Origin: Pseudoflavonifractor sp. MSJ-37
Lineage (GTDB): Bacteria; Bacillota; Clostridia; Oscillospirales; Oscillospiraceae
Length of the DNA: 64,000 nucleotides
Direction: 5' to 3'
Assembly: GCF_018917965.1 (NCBI RefSeq)
Contig: NZ_JAHLPP010000003.1
Location: 62,001 to 126,000, forward strand
Positions 8,782-16,997 of this stretch are shown here, in pieces. The stretch's first letter is position 1; each line of letters begins with the position of its first letter. A program made the translations under genes and the position numbers. Below the pieces are notes generated by a model. That model ran no database searches. It had not been told where the DNA came from and saw only the letters and a list, made by a program, of their open reading frames with translations.

Positions 8782-10597
8782 GTTCTCTCCCATCCTTTAC
8801 GACTGCTGCGCGGATCCCGAGGGACTTCAGCCGCGCGGCCAGCTCGGGCGGCATCTCCTGCTCGGGCTGGAAATTTTGATCGTCAGAAGCGTAGTCGGCG
8901 ATCAGCGTCACCGACTCGATATCTTCTACCCGGACACCGCCATGGTATTGGAGCTCCAGATAGCCCACATGTCCGGCTTTCAGAGCTCGTTCGATATCTA
9001 CTGGGTCAGGCTGGCCCGCCTCGATCTTCTGGCTGTGCCGATAGGCGTCCGCGATCAGAAAATAGCGGGCCTTGTGGCTCACCGCATGGAGGTCCGGCTG
9101 ATCCATGAAGCTGGGGCGGGAGGTCTGGAGTGCGTCCAGACTGTCGCCCATGGACATGGTGGTCCGACCCTTCATGGCGTTTTGCCTCAGCTTGACCACG
9201 ATCTGTCCATACTGTCTGACCCCCTGGCCTACTTCACTCTGCTCCGAGCTCTCCTTCACCAGATCGCCATGAGAGGCATAGCCGTAGATCTCATACTGGT
9301 CCAACGGAAGGGCCTCCGGGGCGATGCCAAAGCATTTTTGGGAGAAGGCCTTCCGGACGCCCTCGTTGTTCACCGCAGTGGTGCAGTGCGTCTCCATCTG
9401 AGTCTTGAAGCGTCCGGAGTCCAGGATCTGCGCCATGACTGCGCAGTTGGGGACACGTATTTGACAACTGAGTCCCCGCATGGCCTCGCTCAGATACCCG
9501 CGTACCAGATGGTCGGCCCTGTCCCAGTCCAGCTTAGGCGCATCCGAAAACTCCTTCTGGATGTCCTCGTTGGCGAATTGCAGGCTGTGGAAATACTCCG
9601 ACTCCTGCTCTGCGTGCTCCCGGGAACGCAGGTGGGCCGCCCGTATCTCCTCCAGCTTTCGCAGAGTGATGGGCCGGCGCTGGCGCAGGATATCCTCCGC
9701 CCTCTGACGGCGAGCCTCCTCCCGGGTGAGGCCATCGCGCTTCATGAGCCGCTCGACCTCCACCTCGTACTGCTCCTTCTGGGCTCCACTGAGCAAAGAG
9801 CGGTCCTCCGCGCGGGTCTGCTGGGTCTGGTCCAGATAGCGGAAGATCTCCCAACGGATCTTCTGGTAAAAGCGCTCGGCCCGGGCGCCATCACCCTGTT
9901 CGTAGAAGTCCCGCCGCTCCCGTTCCAGCTGTTTCCGCATGGCCTCCGGCATCTCCTGATGGAGCACGTCCTGGAGGTAGAGGGGGATACAGCGCTGGCG
10001 GAACTCGAGTTCGTGGAGCCGCTGGTCGTGGTCCTGAGCGGCCACCCGCTCATAGTTCCGCACTTCGCCCAGCAGATAGCGGCTCAGGGCCTCGTCCTTG
10101 ATCTGAGTGAGGATCACCCGCTCCAGATAGGCGCCCCGGTCGGCATATTTGTTCAGCGGCCGTGCGGCCTCGTAGTCGGTGGCAGGCTGGCCGGGGATGG
10201 GCTGCTCCCGCATGGTCCGGATCATCTGATCCATGCGCAGCTTGGCGGCGGCCATCTGCTTGGCTTCTTCCCGCTGGGCCTTCCGGCGGGCCTCTGCCTG
10301 TCGTGCCTGTGCCTTGGCCTCCTGCCGCTGCTGTCGGCGGACCTCCCGCTGGCGGGTCCGCTGTTCCTTCCGGCTGAGCTGACGCTGTTGGACCGGTCCG
10401 GCCTGTGCCGGCGCGGGAGCGGCGGCCTGGACCCGCACTGGCTGGGCGAGCTGGGGCGGGAGCGCCCCGTGGGCCTGCCAGTTCCGATGCTCTTCAATCT
10501 GCTGTGGCGCGGCGTGGACCTGTACCGGATCCTCCTGCCGATGGATCTCTACCGTTGCCGGCCTCTGCTGGAGCTGTTCGCCCTCTCGCTGACACAT
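8771..10597 (-). CDS. Large coiled-coil protein with DUF3626/ADP-ribosyltransferase-like C-terminal domain
   Basis: The 608-residue protein has no signal peptide or membrane helix. Residues 1-60 are Gln/Pro-rich, 70-120 are an Arg/Gln/Ala-rich helix (RKEQRTRQREVRRQQRQEAK), 130-380 are charged helices, and the last 150 residues form a distinct domain. That domain holds YGQIVVKLR, GRTTMSMGDSL and YLELQYHGGV, resembling DUF3626 and the R-(S/T)xS-(E)xQ pattern of ADP-ribosyltransferases. If so, R/T in GRTTMS and E/Q in LELQ would contact NAD; this needs a profile search. AAAGGAGG lies nine bases before the chosen ATG; an ATG at 10603 is only three bases away from it. First gene of a three-gene operon. 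Alternative: a structural protein with an inactive fold. Confidence 0.75.
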   Translation of the reverse strand: MCQREGEQLQQRPATVEIHRQEDPVQVHAAPQQIEEHRNWQAHGALPPQLAQPVRVQAAAPAPAQAGPVQQRQLSRKEQRTRQREVRRQQRQEAKAQARQAEARRKAQREEAKQMAAAKLRMDQMIRTMREQPIPGQPATDYEAARPLNKYADRGAYLERVILTQIKDEALSRYLLGEVRNYERVAAQDHDQRLHELEFRQRCIPLYLQDVLHQEMPEAMRKQLERERRDFYEQGDGARAERFYQKIRWEIFRYLDQTQQTRAEDRSLLSGAQKEQYEVEVERLMKRDGLTREEARRQRAEDILRQRRPITLRKLEEIRAAHLRSREHAEQESEYFHSLQFANEDIQKEFSDAPKLDWDRADHLVRGYLSEAMRGLSCQIRVPNCAVMAQILDSGRFKTQMETHCTTAVNNEGVRKAFSQKCFGIAPEALPLDQYEIYGYASHGDLVKESSEQSEVGQGVRQYGQIVVKLRQNAMKGRTTMSMGDSLDALQTSRPSFMDQPDLHAVSHKARYFLIADAYRHSQKIEAGQPDPVDIERALKAGHVGYLELQYHGGVRVEDIESVTLIADYASDDQNFQPEQEMPPELAARLKSLGIRAAVVKDGREHEL

Positions 10598-10641
10598 GGT
10601 CATCGGCCTCCTTTGTATCGGATTCGTCTATTTGCCCTTTT

Positions 10642-10670
10642 ATTGTAGCATACAGGCAGAGAAGATACAA
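10642..10670 (-). promoter_or_regulatory. Promoter of the ART-like operon
   Basis: On the minus strand TTGTAT and TACAAT are separated by 17 nt, about 40 nt before the start codon. Confidence 0.55.
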
Positions 10671-10975
10671 CAAAATGCCGGAGAGAAAATGCATCTCGGT
10701 CGCGCGATGACATCCGGCCGTGCACCCATGCCCCTACGTCTGGATGGGATGGGATCGTACGATCAGGGACGACGTGGCTCACGCGTTAGGCTCCAGCGGC
10801 TGGACCGTATAGGTCAAACGGGCATAAGGTCGGCAGAAGGCGGAGACCAGGTGGTCCGCCACCTGGCTGGGGCGGGATCAGACCGAGAGCTTCCGGTCTG
10901 CTTTGGAGCGGGCCTTCCTGATGGACAGCGCCCTTCAGGACCGGGACGGCTGAGTGGCCGAAAGACAGAGAGACG
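10671..10975. other. Non-coding stretch between the ART-like operon and the LysR gene
   Basis: No supported gene lies here. It includes a GGATCGTACGATC palindrome near 10752 and, at about 10841-10953, a plus-strand open segment without start whose translation ends SFRSALERAFLMDSAL; this may be a decayed gene end but I cannot assign it. Confidence 0.4.
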
Positions 10976-11011
10976 AACGAGGCAGGGACGTCTATCTGTC
11001 CCTGCCTCGTT
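10976..11011 (-). terminator. Terminator of the LysR gene
   Basis: A perfect stem (CGAGGCAGGGAC with its complement, extended by two A-T pairs) begins right after the LysR stop codon at 11012. Confidence 0.75.
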
Positions 11012-11905
11012 TCATGTCTGTCGCTGTATCACGGCTCCGTAGAAGGCGATGAAGGCGTCCAAAGCGGCGGAGCGCCATTTGTTCCGGTGGATCAGGAGCT
11101 GAGTCCAGACCGTCACCGGGCAGTCCGTGACCTCCAGCGTCTGTATCTGACCGGCACGGACATAGTCCTCGGAGATGAAATCCGGGAGGAAGGAGAGGAG
11201 CCGGCTGTTTTTGACGATCTCGCAGATCTGGAGGGGAGCGCCGATCTCCAGGACGGGACGGAGCGCGATCGAGCGGGCCGCCAGCTCCCGGTCCAACAGC
11301 TTCCGGTAGCTCATGTCGTGTTCCGTCAGGATGAACTCCTCCGAACAGAGGTCCTCCAGCCGAAGGTCCGGCCGCCGGAGGATCGGATGGTCCGCCGCCG
11401 CGATGAAGTGGACCGACTCCTCCCGTTCGGCGCAGATGAGGTACTCGGAGTCATAGATGTGGCTGTCCAGAGTGAACACCAGGTCGGTCTCGTTCTTTTG
11501 CAGCTTGTCGAACATCCCCTCCGTCCCGCTCTCGGAGATGATCAGGTGGATGGAGGGGTACTGCGCCCGGAAGCGCAGGAGATCATCCCTGAAATACCGG
11601 CTGCACACGGAGCTGGACATGGCCAGACGGATCGTGCCCTCCACCCGCTCCGGGCGTTTGAGTTCGGCCATCATCTTCTCCCGGGTCTTCAGGATACTGC
11701 GGGCATAGTCGAGGACGACGGCGCCGTCTGAAGTGAGCGCGATCTTATGATAGAGGCGGTCGAAGAGGGTGGTGTCCAGCTCCCGCTCCAGCTGCCGGAT
11801 CTGGGAGGAGACGGTGGACTGAGTGTAGCCCAGCTTTTCCGCGGCGGCGGAGAAGCCGGAGTATTCACAGACCGCGATGAAGGTCTTGAGCACGTTCGTA
11901 TCCAT
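11012..11905 (-). CDS. LysR-family transcriptional regulator
   Basis: The 297-residue protein has a classical LysR winged HTH (residues 1-60: LKTFIAVCEYSGFSAAAEKL, TQSTVSSQIRQLE, LFDRLYHK) and a two-lobed periplasmic-binding-protein-like effector domain from residue 90 (IRLAMSSSVCSRYF, LLSFLPDFI). It is divergent from the sodium symporter gene with 135 nt between them, the normal arrangement for a LysR regulator and its target. The shared region has a perfect 12-bp palindrome and an adjacent AACGA-5-TCGTT repeat as possible binding sites. The effector is unknown; an amino acid is a guess from the transporter family. Confidence 0.9.
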   Translation of the reverse strand: MDTNVLKTFIAVCEYSGFSAAAEKLGYTQSTVSSQIRQLERELDTTLFDRLYHKIALTSDGAVVLDYARSILKTREKMMAELKRPERVEGTIRLAMSSSVCSRYFRDDLLRFRAQYPSIHLIISESGTEGMFDKLQKNETDLVFTLDSHIYDSEYLICAEREESVHFIAAADHPILRRPDLRLEDLCSEEFILTEHDMSYRKLLDRELAARSIALRPVLEIGAPLQICEIVKNSRLLSFLPDFISEDYVRAGQIQTLEVTDCPVTVWTQLLIHRNKWRSAALDAFIAFYGAVIQRQT

Positions 11906-11938
11906 GAGGGCCTCCGTAGAAACGATATTTTCGTTAGT

Positions 11939-11950
11939 ATATCATGATAT
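11939..11950. promoter_or_regulatory. Candidate LysR operator
   Basis: ATATCATGATAT is a perfect palindrome in the LysR/symporter intergenic region. It lies about ten bases upstream of the -35 box of the symporter promoter, a usual place for an activating LysR site. A second inverted repeat AACGA-TATTT-TCGTT lies at 11921-11935. Confidence 0.45.
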
Positions 11951-11957
11951 CATCGGT

Positions 11958-11986
11958 TTTACAAATATTGTTCTCCAACTTATAAT
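11958..11986 (+). promoter_or_regulatory. Promoter of the sodium symporter gene
   Basis: TTTACA (11958-11963) and a perfect TATAAT (11981-11986) are spaced by 17 nt. Confidence 0.75.
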
Positions 11987-12040
11987 GGATACGATAGAGG
12001 GGAGGAATATCCCCTCAGCAAACATGGGAGGTCCAGATCT

Positions 12041-13375
12041 ATGGAGCGTGAACAGCTTGGGAGCCGCCTGGGATTCATCATGCTATCCGCCGGCTGTGCC
12101 ATCGGATGCGGGAACGTGTGGAAATTTCCGTGGATGTGCGGGCAGAACGGCGGAGGCAGCTTCATGCTGGTATATATCCTCTGCCTGATCGTGCTGGGCA
12201 TCCCGGCGCTGGTCATGGAGTTCTCTGTGGGCCGCGCCGCCCAGACCAGTCCGCTCTATATGTACCGCAAGCTGGAGAAGCCCGGCCAGAAGTGGGGCGG
12301 CTTCGGATGGGCGTGTCTGGCGGGCAATCTGGCCCTGATGGCATTCTATACGGTCGTCTGCGGGTGGCTCATCTATTATTTCACTAAATTCCTGATCGGG
12401 CAGAACGCGTCTCTGAGCTTCGCGGCCATGATCGCGGCCCCTGAGATCGACGTGGGGTTCCTGCTGATCACGGTGACGGCGGCCTTCCTCATCCTCTCCT
12501 TCGACCTCCAGAGCGGGCTGGAGCGGATCACCAAGATCATGATGTCCGCCCTGCTGGTCCTGATGCTGGTCCTGGCGGTCCACAGCCTCTTCCTGGAGGG
12601 GGCACGGGAGGGGATGACCTTTTACCTGAAGCCGGACTTCTCTAAGATCGACGGCTCCGTGGTGGTGGGCGCCATGAACCAGGCCTTCTTCACGCTGTCC
12701 ACCGGCATGGGCGGGATGGCGATCTTCGGGAGCTACATCGGGAAGGAACGCTCCCTGATGGGCGAGGCCATCCATGTGATCCTGCTGGACACGCTGGTGG
12801 CGGTCCTGGCAGGCATCATCATCTTCCCGGCCTGCTTCACCTATGATCTTGAGGTCACGGCGGGACCGAGCCTGCTGTTCGACACGATGGCCACGGTGTT
12901 CGCCCATATGTCCGGCGGGCATCTGTGGGGGACGCTGTTCTTCCTGTTCATGATCTTCGCGGCCATGTCCACGGTGCTGGGCGTCTGCGAGAACATCCTG
13001 GCCATGGTCCGGGAGCTGACCGGCTGGTCCCGGCGGAAGGGGAGCTTGGTCTGCGGCGTCGGCGTGTTCCTTCTGGCCTTGACTACTGCGCTGGGCTTCA
13101 GCGTCCTCCGGTTCCAGCCCTTCGCGGCGGGCACCACCTGGCTGGACTTCTGGGATTTCATCGTCTCTACCAATGTGCTCCCGCTGGGCTCGCTGGTGCT
13201 GGCGCTCTTCTGCTGCAACAAGTTCGGCTGGGGCTGGGACGCCTTCCTGGAGGAGGTCAACACCGGCACCGGCCTGAAGGTCCGGGGATGGATGAAGCCG
13301 TTGTTCCGCTATATCTTCCCCGCCATCATCGCGGCGATCTATCTCTATGGCATCGCCACGTTCCAGTGGAGATGA
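12041..13375 (+). CDS. Sodium-dependent transporter, neurotransmitter:sodium symporter (SNF/NSS) family
   Basis: The 444-residue membrane protein belongs to the NSS family, which couples sodium entry to uptake of amino acids or similar solutes (LeuT, MhsT, TnaT). The start shows the diagnostic TM1 sequence with an unwound glycine region (SAGCAIGCGNVWKFPW) followed by GGGSFMLVYILCL and PALVMEFSVGR. TM6 (AFFTLSTGMGGMAIFGSY) and TM8-like SxLGVCENILAM segments are also present. The length fits the 11-TM bacterial type. An AGGTC-type ribosome site lies before the ATG. It is probably controlled by the divergent LysR regulator. Substrate is not predictable. Confidence 0.92.
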   Translation: MEREQLGSRLGFIMLSAGCAIGCGNVWKFPWMCGQNGGGSFMLVYILCLIVLGIPALVMEFSVGRAAQTSPLYMYRKLEKPGQKWGGFGWACLAGNLALMAFYTVVCGWLIYYFTKFLIGQNASLSFAAMIAAPEIDVGFLLITVTAAFLILSFDLQSGLERITKIMMSALLVLMLVLAVHSLFLEGAREGMTFYLKPDFSKIDGSVVVGAMNQAFFTLSTGMGGMAIFGSYIGKERSLMGEAIHVILLDTLVAVLAGIIIFPACFTYDLEVTAGPSLLFDTMATVFAHMSGGHLWGTLFFLFMIFAAMSTVLGVCENILAMVRELTGWSRRKGSLVCGVGVFLLALTTALGFSVLRFQPFAAGTTWLDFWDFIVSTNVLPLGSLVLALFCCNKFGWGWDAFLEEVNTGTGLKVRGWMKPLFRYIFPAIIAAIYLYGIATFQWR

Positions 13376-13404
13376 TACGAAAACGATACGCATCGACGAA
13401 AAAC

Positions 13405-13445
13405 GCCCTGTGTGGAGGGATCGGTCCGATCCATCTACACAGGGC
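13405..13445 (+). terminator. Terminator of the symporter gene
   Basis: GCCCTGTGT pairs with ACACAGGGC, and inside it GGATCGG/CCGATCC forms a second stem, giving a long hairpin followed by TCTGTTCTT. Confidence 0.7.
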
Positions 13446-13484
13446 TCTGTTCTTATCGGTGGGCCGCCATTTTCGGAAAAATAA

Positions 13485-13510
13485 AAAGGAGCAACATTCG
13501 TTGCTCCTTT
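13485..13510 (-). terminator. Terminator of tRNA-Pro
   Basis: An 11-bp perfect stem AAAGGAGCAAC/GTTGCTCCTTT with loop ATTC directly follows the tRNA 3' end on the minus strand and is followed by TTTATTTTT. Confidence 0.85.
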
Positions 13511-13586
13511 GGTCCGAGTGACTGGATTCGAACCAGCGGCCTCTTGAACCCCATTCAAGCGCGATACCAAACTTCGCCACACCCGG
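13510..13586 (-). tRNA. tRNA-Pro (anticodon GGG), CCA encoded
   Basis: On the minus strand a full cloverleaf can be drawn: acceptor CCGGGTG/CACTCGG with one G-U pair, anticodon stem CTTGA/TCAAG around the loop ATGGGGT (anticodon GGG), T-arm CTGG/CCAG around TTCGAAT, discriminator A and encoded CCA. The tRNA has 77 nt and is followed by its own terminator. Confidence 0.93.
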
Positions 13587-13676
13587 ATATCTTATCCTAT
13601 TTCAACGTCATCACCAGACGACTTACTAAATATACCACACTCTTCTGGACTTTGCAACCCCTTTTTGCAAAATTCC

Positions 13677-13705
13677 TGGAAATGATTTTCCGATGCTGGT
13701 ATAAT
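13677..13705 (+). promoter_or_regulatory. Promoter upstream of the macrodomain gene
   Basis: A perfect TATAAT (13700-13705) preceded at 17 nt by a weak -35 TGGAAA. Between it and the start at 13821 lies a partly palindromic segment around 13748-13781 rich in GATC. Confidence 0.5.
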
Positions 13706-13820
13706 GGGACCATGGTATCCTTTTAGTGCCTATCTTACAAAAGAGTGCGTACGATCCGGCGGGACCGGATCGTGCGATCTTGATATCGAACGACGACACA
13801 GAGAAAAGGAGGAGAGATCC

Positions 13821-14636
13821 ATGGACCGAACGGAACGACAGCGCCGTCTGATCCAGGCCCTGCTGACGGAAATGCCGGAGTACCGGGCCTTCGCCGCGGA
13901 GTTCTCCGGGGACCGATACAGCCAGCGGCGGCTCCTGCGGAGCCTGATGAACCTGCGGCCGCCCATGCCGCTGGACCCGGCCTTCCTGGCGGAGCAGGAC
14001 GCTCTGCTGGAAGCCGAGCGGGAAGAGAAGGGCGTGGTGGAGGCCGATGACCTGACGCCCACCGCCGCCGATCCCCGGCTGGTGCTGTGGCAGGGGGACA
14101 TCACCCGTCTCCGGGCGGACGCCATCGTCAATGCCGCCAACTCCGCCCTGCTGGGGTGCTTCCAGCCCTGCCACGGGTGCATCGACAACGCCATCCACTC
14201 GGCGGCGGGGCTCCAGCTCCGGGACGACTGCGCCAAGCTCATGGCCGCTCAGGGCAGCGAGGAGCCGGAGGGCCGGGCCAAGCTCACGCCGGGCCATGCC
14301 CTCCCGGCCCGGTATGTGATCCACACGGTGGGACCCGTGGTCCGGGGGAGAGTGCCCACCGACCGGGACCGGGCCGCGCTGGGGTCCTGCTACCGGTCCT
14401 GTTTGGAACTGGCCGGGGAGCGCGGGCTGGAGAGCGTCGCCTTCTGCTGTATCTCCACCGGCGTCTATCATTTCCCCAATGAGGAGGCCGCCGCCATCGC
14501 GGTAGACACCGTGAAGGCCGTCCTGGACCAGGGGAGCACGGTCAGGAGAGTGATCTTCAATGTTTTCAAAGATCTGGATGCCGCGGTCTACCGCCGACTC
14601 CTTGGCGGAGACCGAGCGGCTGAGAGCTGCCCTTGA
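13821..14636 (+). CDS. Zinc-dependent macrodomain ADP-ribose hydrolase (SirTM-linked type)
   Basis: The 271-residue protein matches zinc-containing macrodomain hydrolases that remove ADP-ribose put on proteins by SirTM sirtuins. A helical N-terminal extension (about 90 residues) precedes the macrodomain, which shows WQGDITRLRADAIVNAANSALLGC, then CHGCIDNAIHSAAG with Cys and His able to bind zinc, TPGHALPARYVIHTVGP and ISTGVYHFPNEEAA. The upstream ATGs are not used: GGAGGAG lies just before 13821. The next gene is the normal partner, a SirTM sirtuin, but it is broken here, so the hydrolase has lost its local ADP-ribosyltransferase. No lipoylated GcvH-L or LplA gene is present nearby. Confidence 0.9.
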   Translation: MDRTERQRRLIQALLTEMPEYRAFAAEFSGDRYSQRRLLRSLMNLRPPMPLDPAFLAEQDALLEAEREEKGVVEADDLTPTAADPRLVLWQGDITRLRADAIVNAANSALLGCFQPCHGCIDNAIHSAAGLQLRDDCAKLMAAQGSEEPEGRAKLTPGHALPARYVIHTVGPVVRGRVPTDRDRAALGSCYRSCLELAGERGLESVAFCCISTGVYHFPNEEAAAIAVDTVKAVLDQGSTVRRVIFNVFKDLDAAVYRRLLGGDRAAESCP

Positions 14637-15070
14637 CCGGGCCGACGCGGTCCTGATCGGCGCGGGAGCGGGCTTTCCACCTCCGCCGGATGGTGGAGGA
14701 ACAGCGGGACGGGAAGATCCCCTCGGAACGGATCCCCCGCTGCCCCAAGTGCGGCGGGCCCGCTGAGATGGACTTGCGCTCGGATGATACCTTCGTGCAG
14801 GACGAGGGCTGGTACCGGGCGGCGGGCCGCTATGAGGACTTCCGCCGGCGGCATCAGGGGTGCCGGATGCTCTATCTGGAGCTGGGCGTGGGACAGAACA
14901 CCCCCGGCATCATCAAGTATCCCTTCCGGAAGATGACCGCCCGGGACCTGGAGGCCGTCTACGCCTGCGTGAACAAGGGCGCGGCCTATGTTCCTGCCGT
15001 CCTGCGGCGGCAGGCCATCTGCATCGACCGGGACATCGGGGAGACGATCCGGGACCTGCTCCGGGGCTGA
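14578..15070 (+). pseudogene. SirTM-type sirtuin, broken by frameshift and internal deletion
   Basis: Three reading frames carry consecutive pieces of a SirTM sirtuin (a NAD-dependent protein ADP-ribosyltransferase). Frame one gives ERLRAALDRADAVLIGAGAG; frame three continues with GLSTSAG, so one base is missing in the NAD-binding loop; frame two then gives RRMVEEQRDGKIPSERIPRC with CPKCGGP, DDTFVQDEGW and ELGVGQNTPGIIKYPF to a normal C-terminus (residues to 15070). Compared with intact SirTM proteins of about 290 residues, roughly 130 residues of the Rossmann and catalytic region are deleted between STSAG and RRMVEEQ. The start overlaps the macrodomain gene by 59 nt, as in intact operons. 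The product cannot be active. Confidence 0.85.
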
Positions 15071-15072
15071 TC

Positions 15073-15843
15073 TCAGGAGGCACTCTCCCGGAGGGGGAGC
15101 TGGCGGCCGGTGTGATCGATCGTATAGTCCCCGTCCAGGAGGAGCTGGGAGATCGGCACGACGCGGTATCCCTGCCGGAGCAGGCCCTCCAGGATGGTGG
15201 GCAGGGCCTCCGGCGTGTGGACCGCCGCGTTGTGGAAGAGGACGATGGAGCCGGGCTGGACCTTGGACATGACCCGCTGGACGATCTCATCGGCAGAGAT
15301 CTCCTTCCAGTCCAGACTGTCCACGTCCCACTGGATGGGCTCCATGCCGAGGGAGCGGATCGTGGCGATCACCGTGTCGTTGTACTCCCCGTAGGGCGGG
15401 CGGATCAGGGTGGGGCGCACACCGGTGGCCCCTTCGATCTTGTCATTGCAGGCCTGGACGTCGGCGGCGATCTCCTCAGCGGAGAGTTGGCCCATGTGGG
15501 GATGAGTATCGGAGTGGTTCATGACCTCATGGCCCGCGTCATGGAGGGCCTTCACCGACTCCGGATATTTGTCCACCCAACTCCCTACCACGAAGAAGGT
15601 GGCCTTCACGTCGTACTTCCCAAGGATGTCGATGAGCGTCTGAGTGTCCTCGTTGCCCCAGGCGGCATCGAAGGAGACGGAGACCAGCTTCTGGTCCCGC
15701 TGGACGCAGTAGATGGGGAGCTGGCGGGCGGTGGTGGAGGCTCCCACGATGGCGGGATGGTCCACCACGGTGAACATGAGGGCCGCGGCCAGCAGACAGC
15801 CGACGACCGTGAGCGCCTTGCGCCGGACGATCAAAAATCGCAT
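15073..15843 (-). CDS. Polysaccharide deacetylase, PdaB-like
   Basis: The 256-residue protein has an N-terminal signal-anchor helix (RKALTVVGCLLAAALMFTVV) and a NodB homology domain that removes acetyl groups from peptidoglycan or related polymers. Motifs: SVSFDAAWGNEDTQ (motif 1, with D as base), HSDTHPHM (motif 2, zinc His residues), RPPYGEYN (motif 3), DVDSLDW (motif 4) and ILFHN-like VLFHNAAVH (motif 5). The shape (short stem, AAWGNEDT) fits the clostridial sporulation PdaB group. Start chosen at 15843 because GGGAGG precedes it; the longer frame upstream is probably not translated. Its stop is three bases from the SirTM remnant end, so the genes converge. Confidence 0.88.
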   Translation of the reverse strand: MRFLIVRRKALTVVGCLLAAALMFTVVDHPAIVGASTTARQLPIYCVQRDQKLVSVSFDAAWGNEDTQTLIDILGKYDVKATFFVVGSWVDKYPESVKALHDAGHEVMNHSDTHPHMGQLSAEEIAADVQACNDKIEGATGVRPTLIRPPYGEYNDTVIATIRSLGMEPIQWDVDSLDWKEISADEIVQRVMSKVQPGSIVLFHNAAVHTPEALPTILEGLLRQGYRVVPISQLLLDGDYTIDHTGRQLPLRESAS

Positions 15844-15916
15844 AAACGATCCCTCCCTGATGATGTTCGTTCTCTGGACCATATGCGGATCGGGGGGAGA
15901 ACATGAGAGGGACAGG

Positions 15917-15954
15917 AAACGGGAGCCGGCGCGCACACGCGCCGGCTCCCGTTT
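15917..15954 (-). terminator. Terminator of the bioY-DUF1284 operon
   Basis: A perfect 17-bp stem (core GGGAGCCGGCGCG with its complement) and CACA loop lie 28 nt after the DUF1284 stop on the minus strand, ending in a GTTT tail. Confidence 0.85.
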
Positions 15955-15982
15955 CGACGATATGGAGATGGATGGGACGGCC

Positions 15983-16384
15983 TCATCCCGCCCCGCAGAT
16001 GTTCCTTCGACAGGCGCTGACCGGGAACCAGCTGCACCCCTCGCAGATATGGGCCAGAAGATCCGGCGTCATCCGGGCGTCGATCTGGCGGATCAGGTCC
16101 TGATAGACATACTCCTTCTCCTCCAGGCCGAAGGCCTCCACGGTCTTTCGGTCGAAGCCCTTCACCTTTTGCTGGGTGGCGCAGAGGTCCTCGCCCTCTT
16201 TGTGGGGGCACTGGGCGCAGAGCGCGTCCGTGGAGAAGGTCAGGCGGATCTTGGTCCCCGGCTGATGGCGGAGCCGGTCCACCACCGCGTCCATGTGGGA
16301 GACGAAGCCGGCGCTGTATCCTTTCCCGGAGTAGCCCTGAGTGCAGAGCAGGTGGTGGGGCCGCAGGGGGATCGGGGCGCTCAC
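15983..16384 (-). CDS. DUF1284 domain protein
   Basis: The 133-residue protein matches DUF1284 from its start (LRPHHLLCTQGYSGKGYS). It is cysteine-rich, with CAQCPHKEGEDLC in the middle and CEGCSWFPVSAC near the end, spaced like metal or iron-sulfur ligands. The biochemical role of the family is not known. Its start codon overlaps the bioY stop by four bases (ATGA), so it is coupled to the biotin transporter; whether it acts in biotin-related metabolism is unclear. Confidence 0.85.
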   Translation of the reverse strand: MSAPIPLRPHHLLCTQGYSGKGYSAGFVSHMDAVVDRLRHQPGTKIRLTFSTDALCAQCPHKEGEDLCATQQKVKGFDRKTVEAFGLEEKEYVYQDLIRQIDARMTPDLLAHICEGCSWFPVSACRRNICGAG

Positions 16385-16950
16385 CGGGCCAGCCCCGGGA
16401 TGCGCTTCCGCACCGTGAAGCCGATCGCGGAGGCCAGCACCGCCTTGATCACGGCAGTGGGGATAAAGGGGAACACGCAGGCGGTCAGGCCCACCATCAC
16501 CGTGCTCTTGGTGAGCAGGCAGAACATCACCACGCCCACCACATAGTTGACCACCGTGCCCGCGATCAGGGCCAGCACGAACAGGGCCTTGGAGCGCTCA
16601 TACCGCTCCGCCCCCAGACCGATCAGGAGGGCCATCAGGGGGAAGGAGATCAGGAAGCCACCGGTGGGGCCCACGAACTTGTCCAGTCCGCCGGACAGGT
16701 TGGCCAGCACCGGCACGCCCACCGCACCCAGCGCCAGATAGATCACCGTGGAGAGGGTGGAAAGCCGGGCGCCCAGGACCACCGCGGCCAGCGTGATCGC
16801 GAAGGTCTGCATGGTCATGGGCACGCCCAGAGGCATGGGGATCGAGATCTGGGCCATCACCGCGATCACGGCGGCGAACAGTCCGGCATAGCACAGCTCC
16901 CGCACCTTGGCGGAGGAGCGGGGAGTGGGGGTGGCGGCAGTATCGTTCAT
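16381..16950 (-). CDS. bioY: BioY biotin transporter, S component
   Basis: The 189-residue protein has six predicted membrane helices and the BioY signature: LCYAGLFAAVIAVMAQISIPMPLGVPMTMQ split over TM1, GARLSTLSTVIYLALGAVG, and GGLDKFVGPTGGFLISFP, which forms the biotin pocket. BioY is the substrate-binding part of ECF biotin transporters and works with shared EcfAA'T subunits encoded elsewhere. AAGGAGG precedes the ATG. A BirA-like box overlaps its promoter, so biotin repression is likely. Confidence 0.93.
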   Translation of the reverse strand: MNDTAATPTPRSSAKVRELCYAGLFAAVIAVMAQISIPMPLGVPMTMQTFAITLAAVVLGARLSTLSTVIYLALGAVGVPVLANLSGGLDKFVGPTGGFLISFPLMALLIGLGAERYERSKALFVLALIAGTVVNYVVGVVMFCLLTKSTVMVGLTACVFPFIPTAVIKAVLASAIGFTVRKRIPGLAR

Positions 16951-16997
16951 GACAAAAGACCTCCTTGGCCCCGGTCGGGGCGCTTTGACTTGCCCCT

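Noticed and set aside
10948-10970. A segment like a tRNA-Ser D-arm (GGCTGAGTGGCCGAAAG)
   Set aside because: No acceptor, anticodon or T-arm can be folded around it.
12083-13582. A 499-residue minus-strand open frame opposite the symporter and running into tRNA-Pro
   Set aside because: It overlaps a tRNA and a well supported transporter gene and is rich in Gln/His/Asp, typical of antisense frames.
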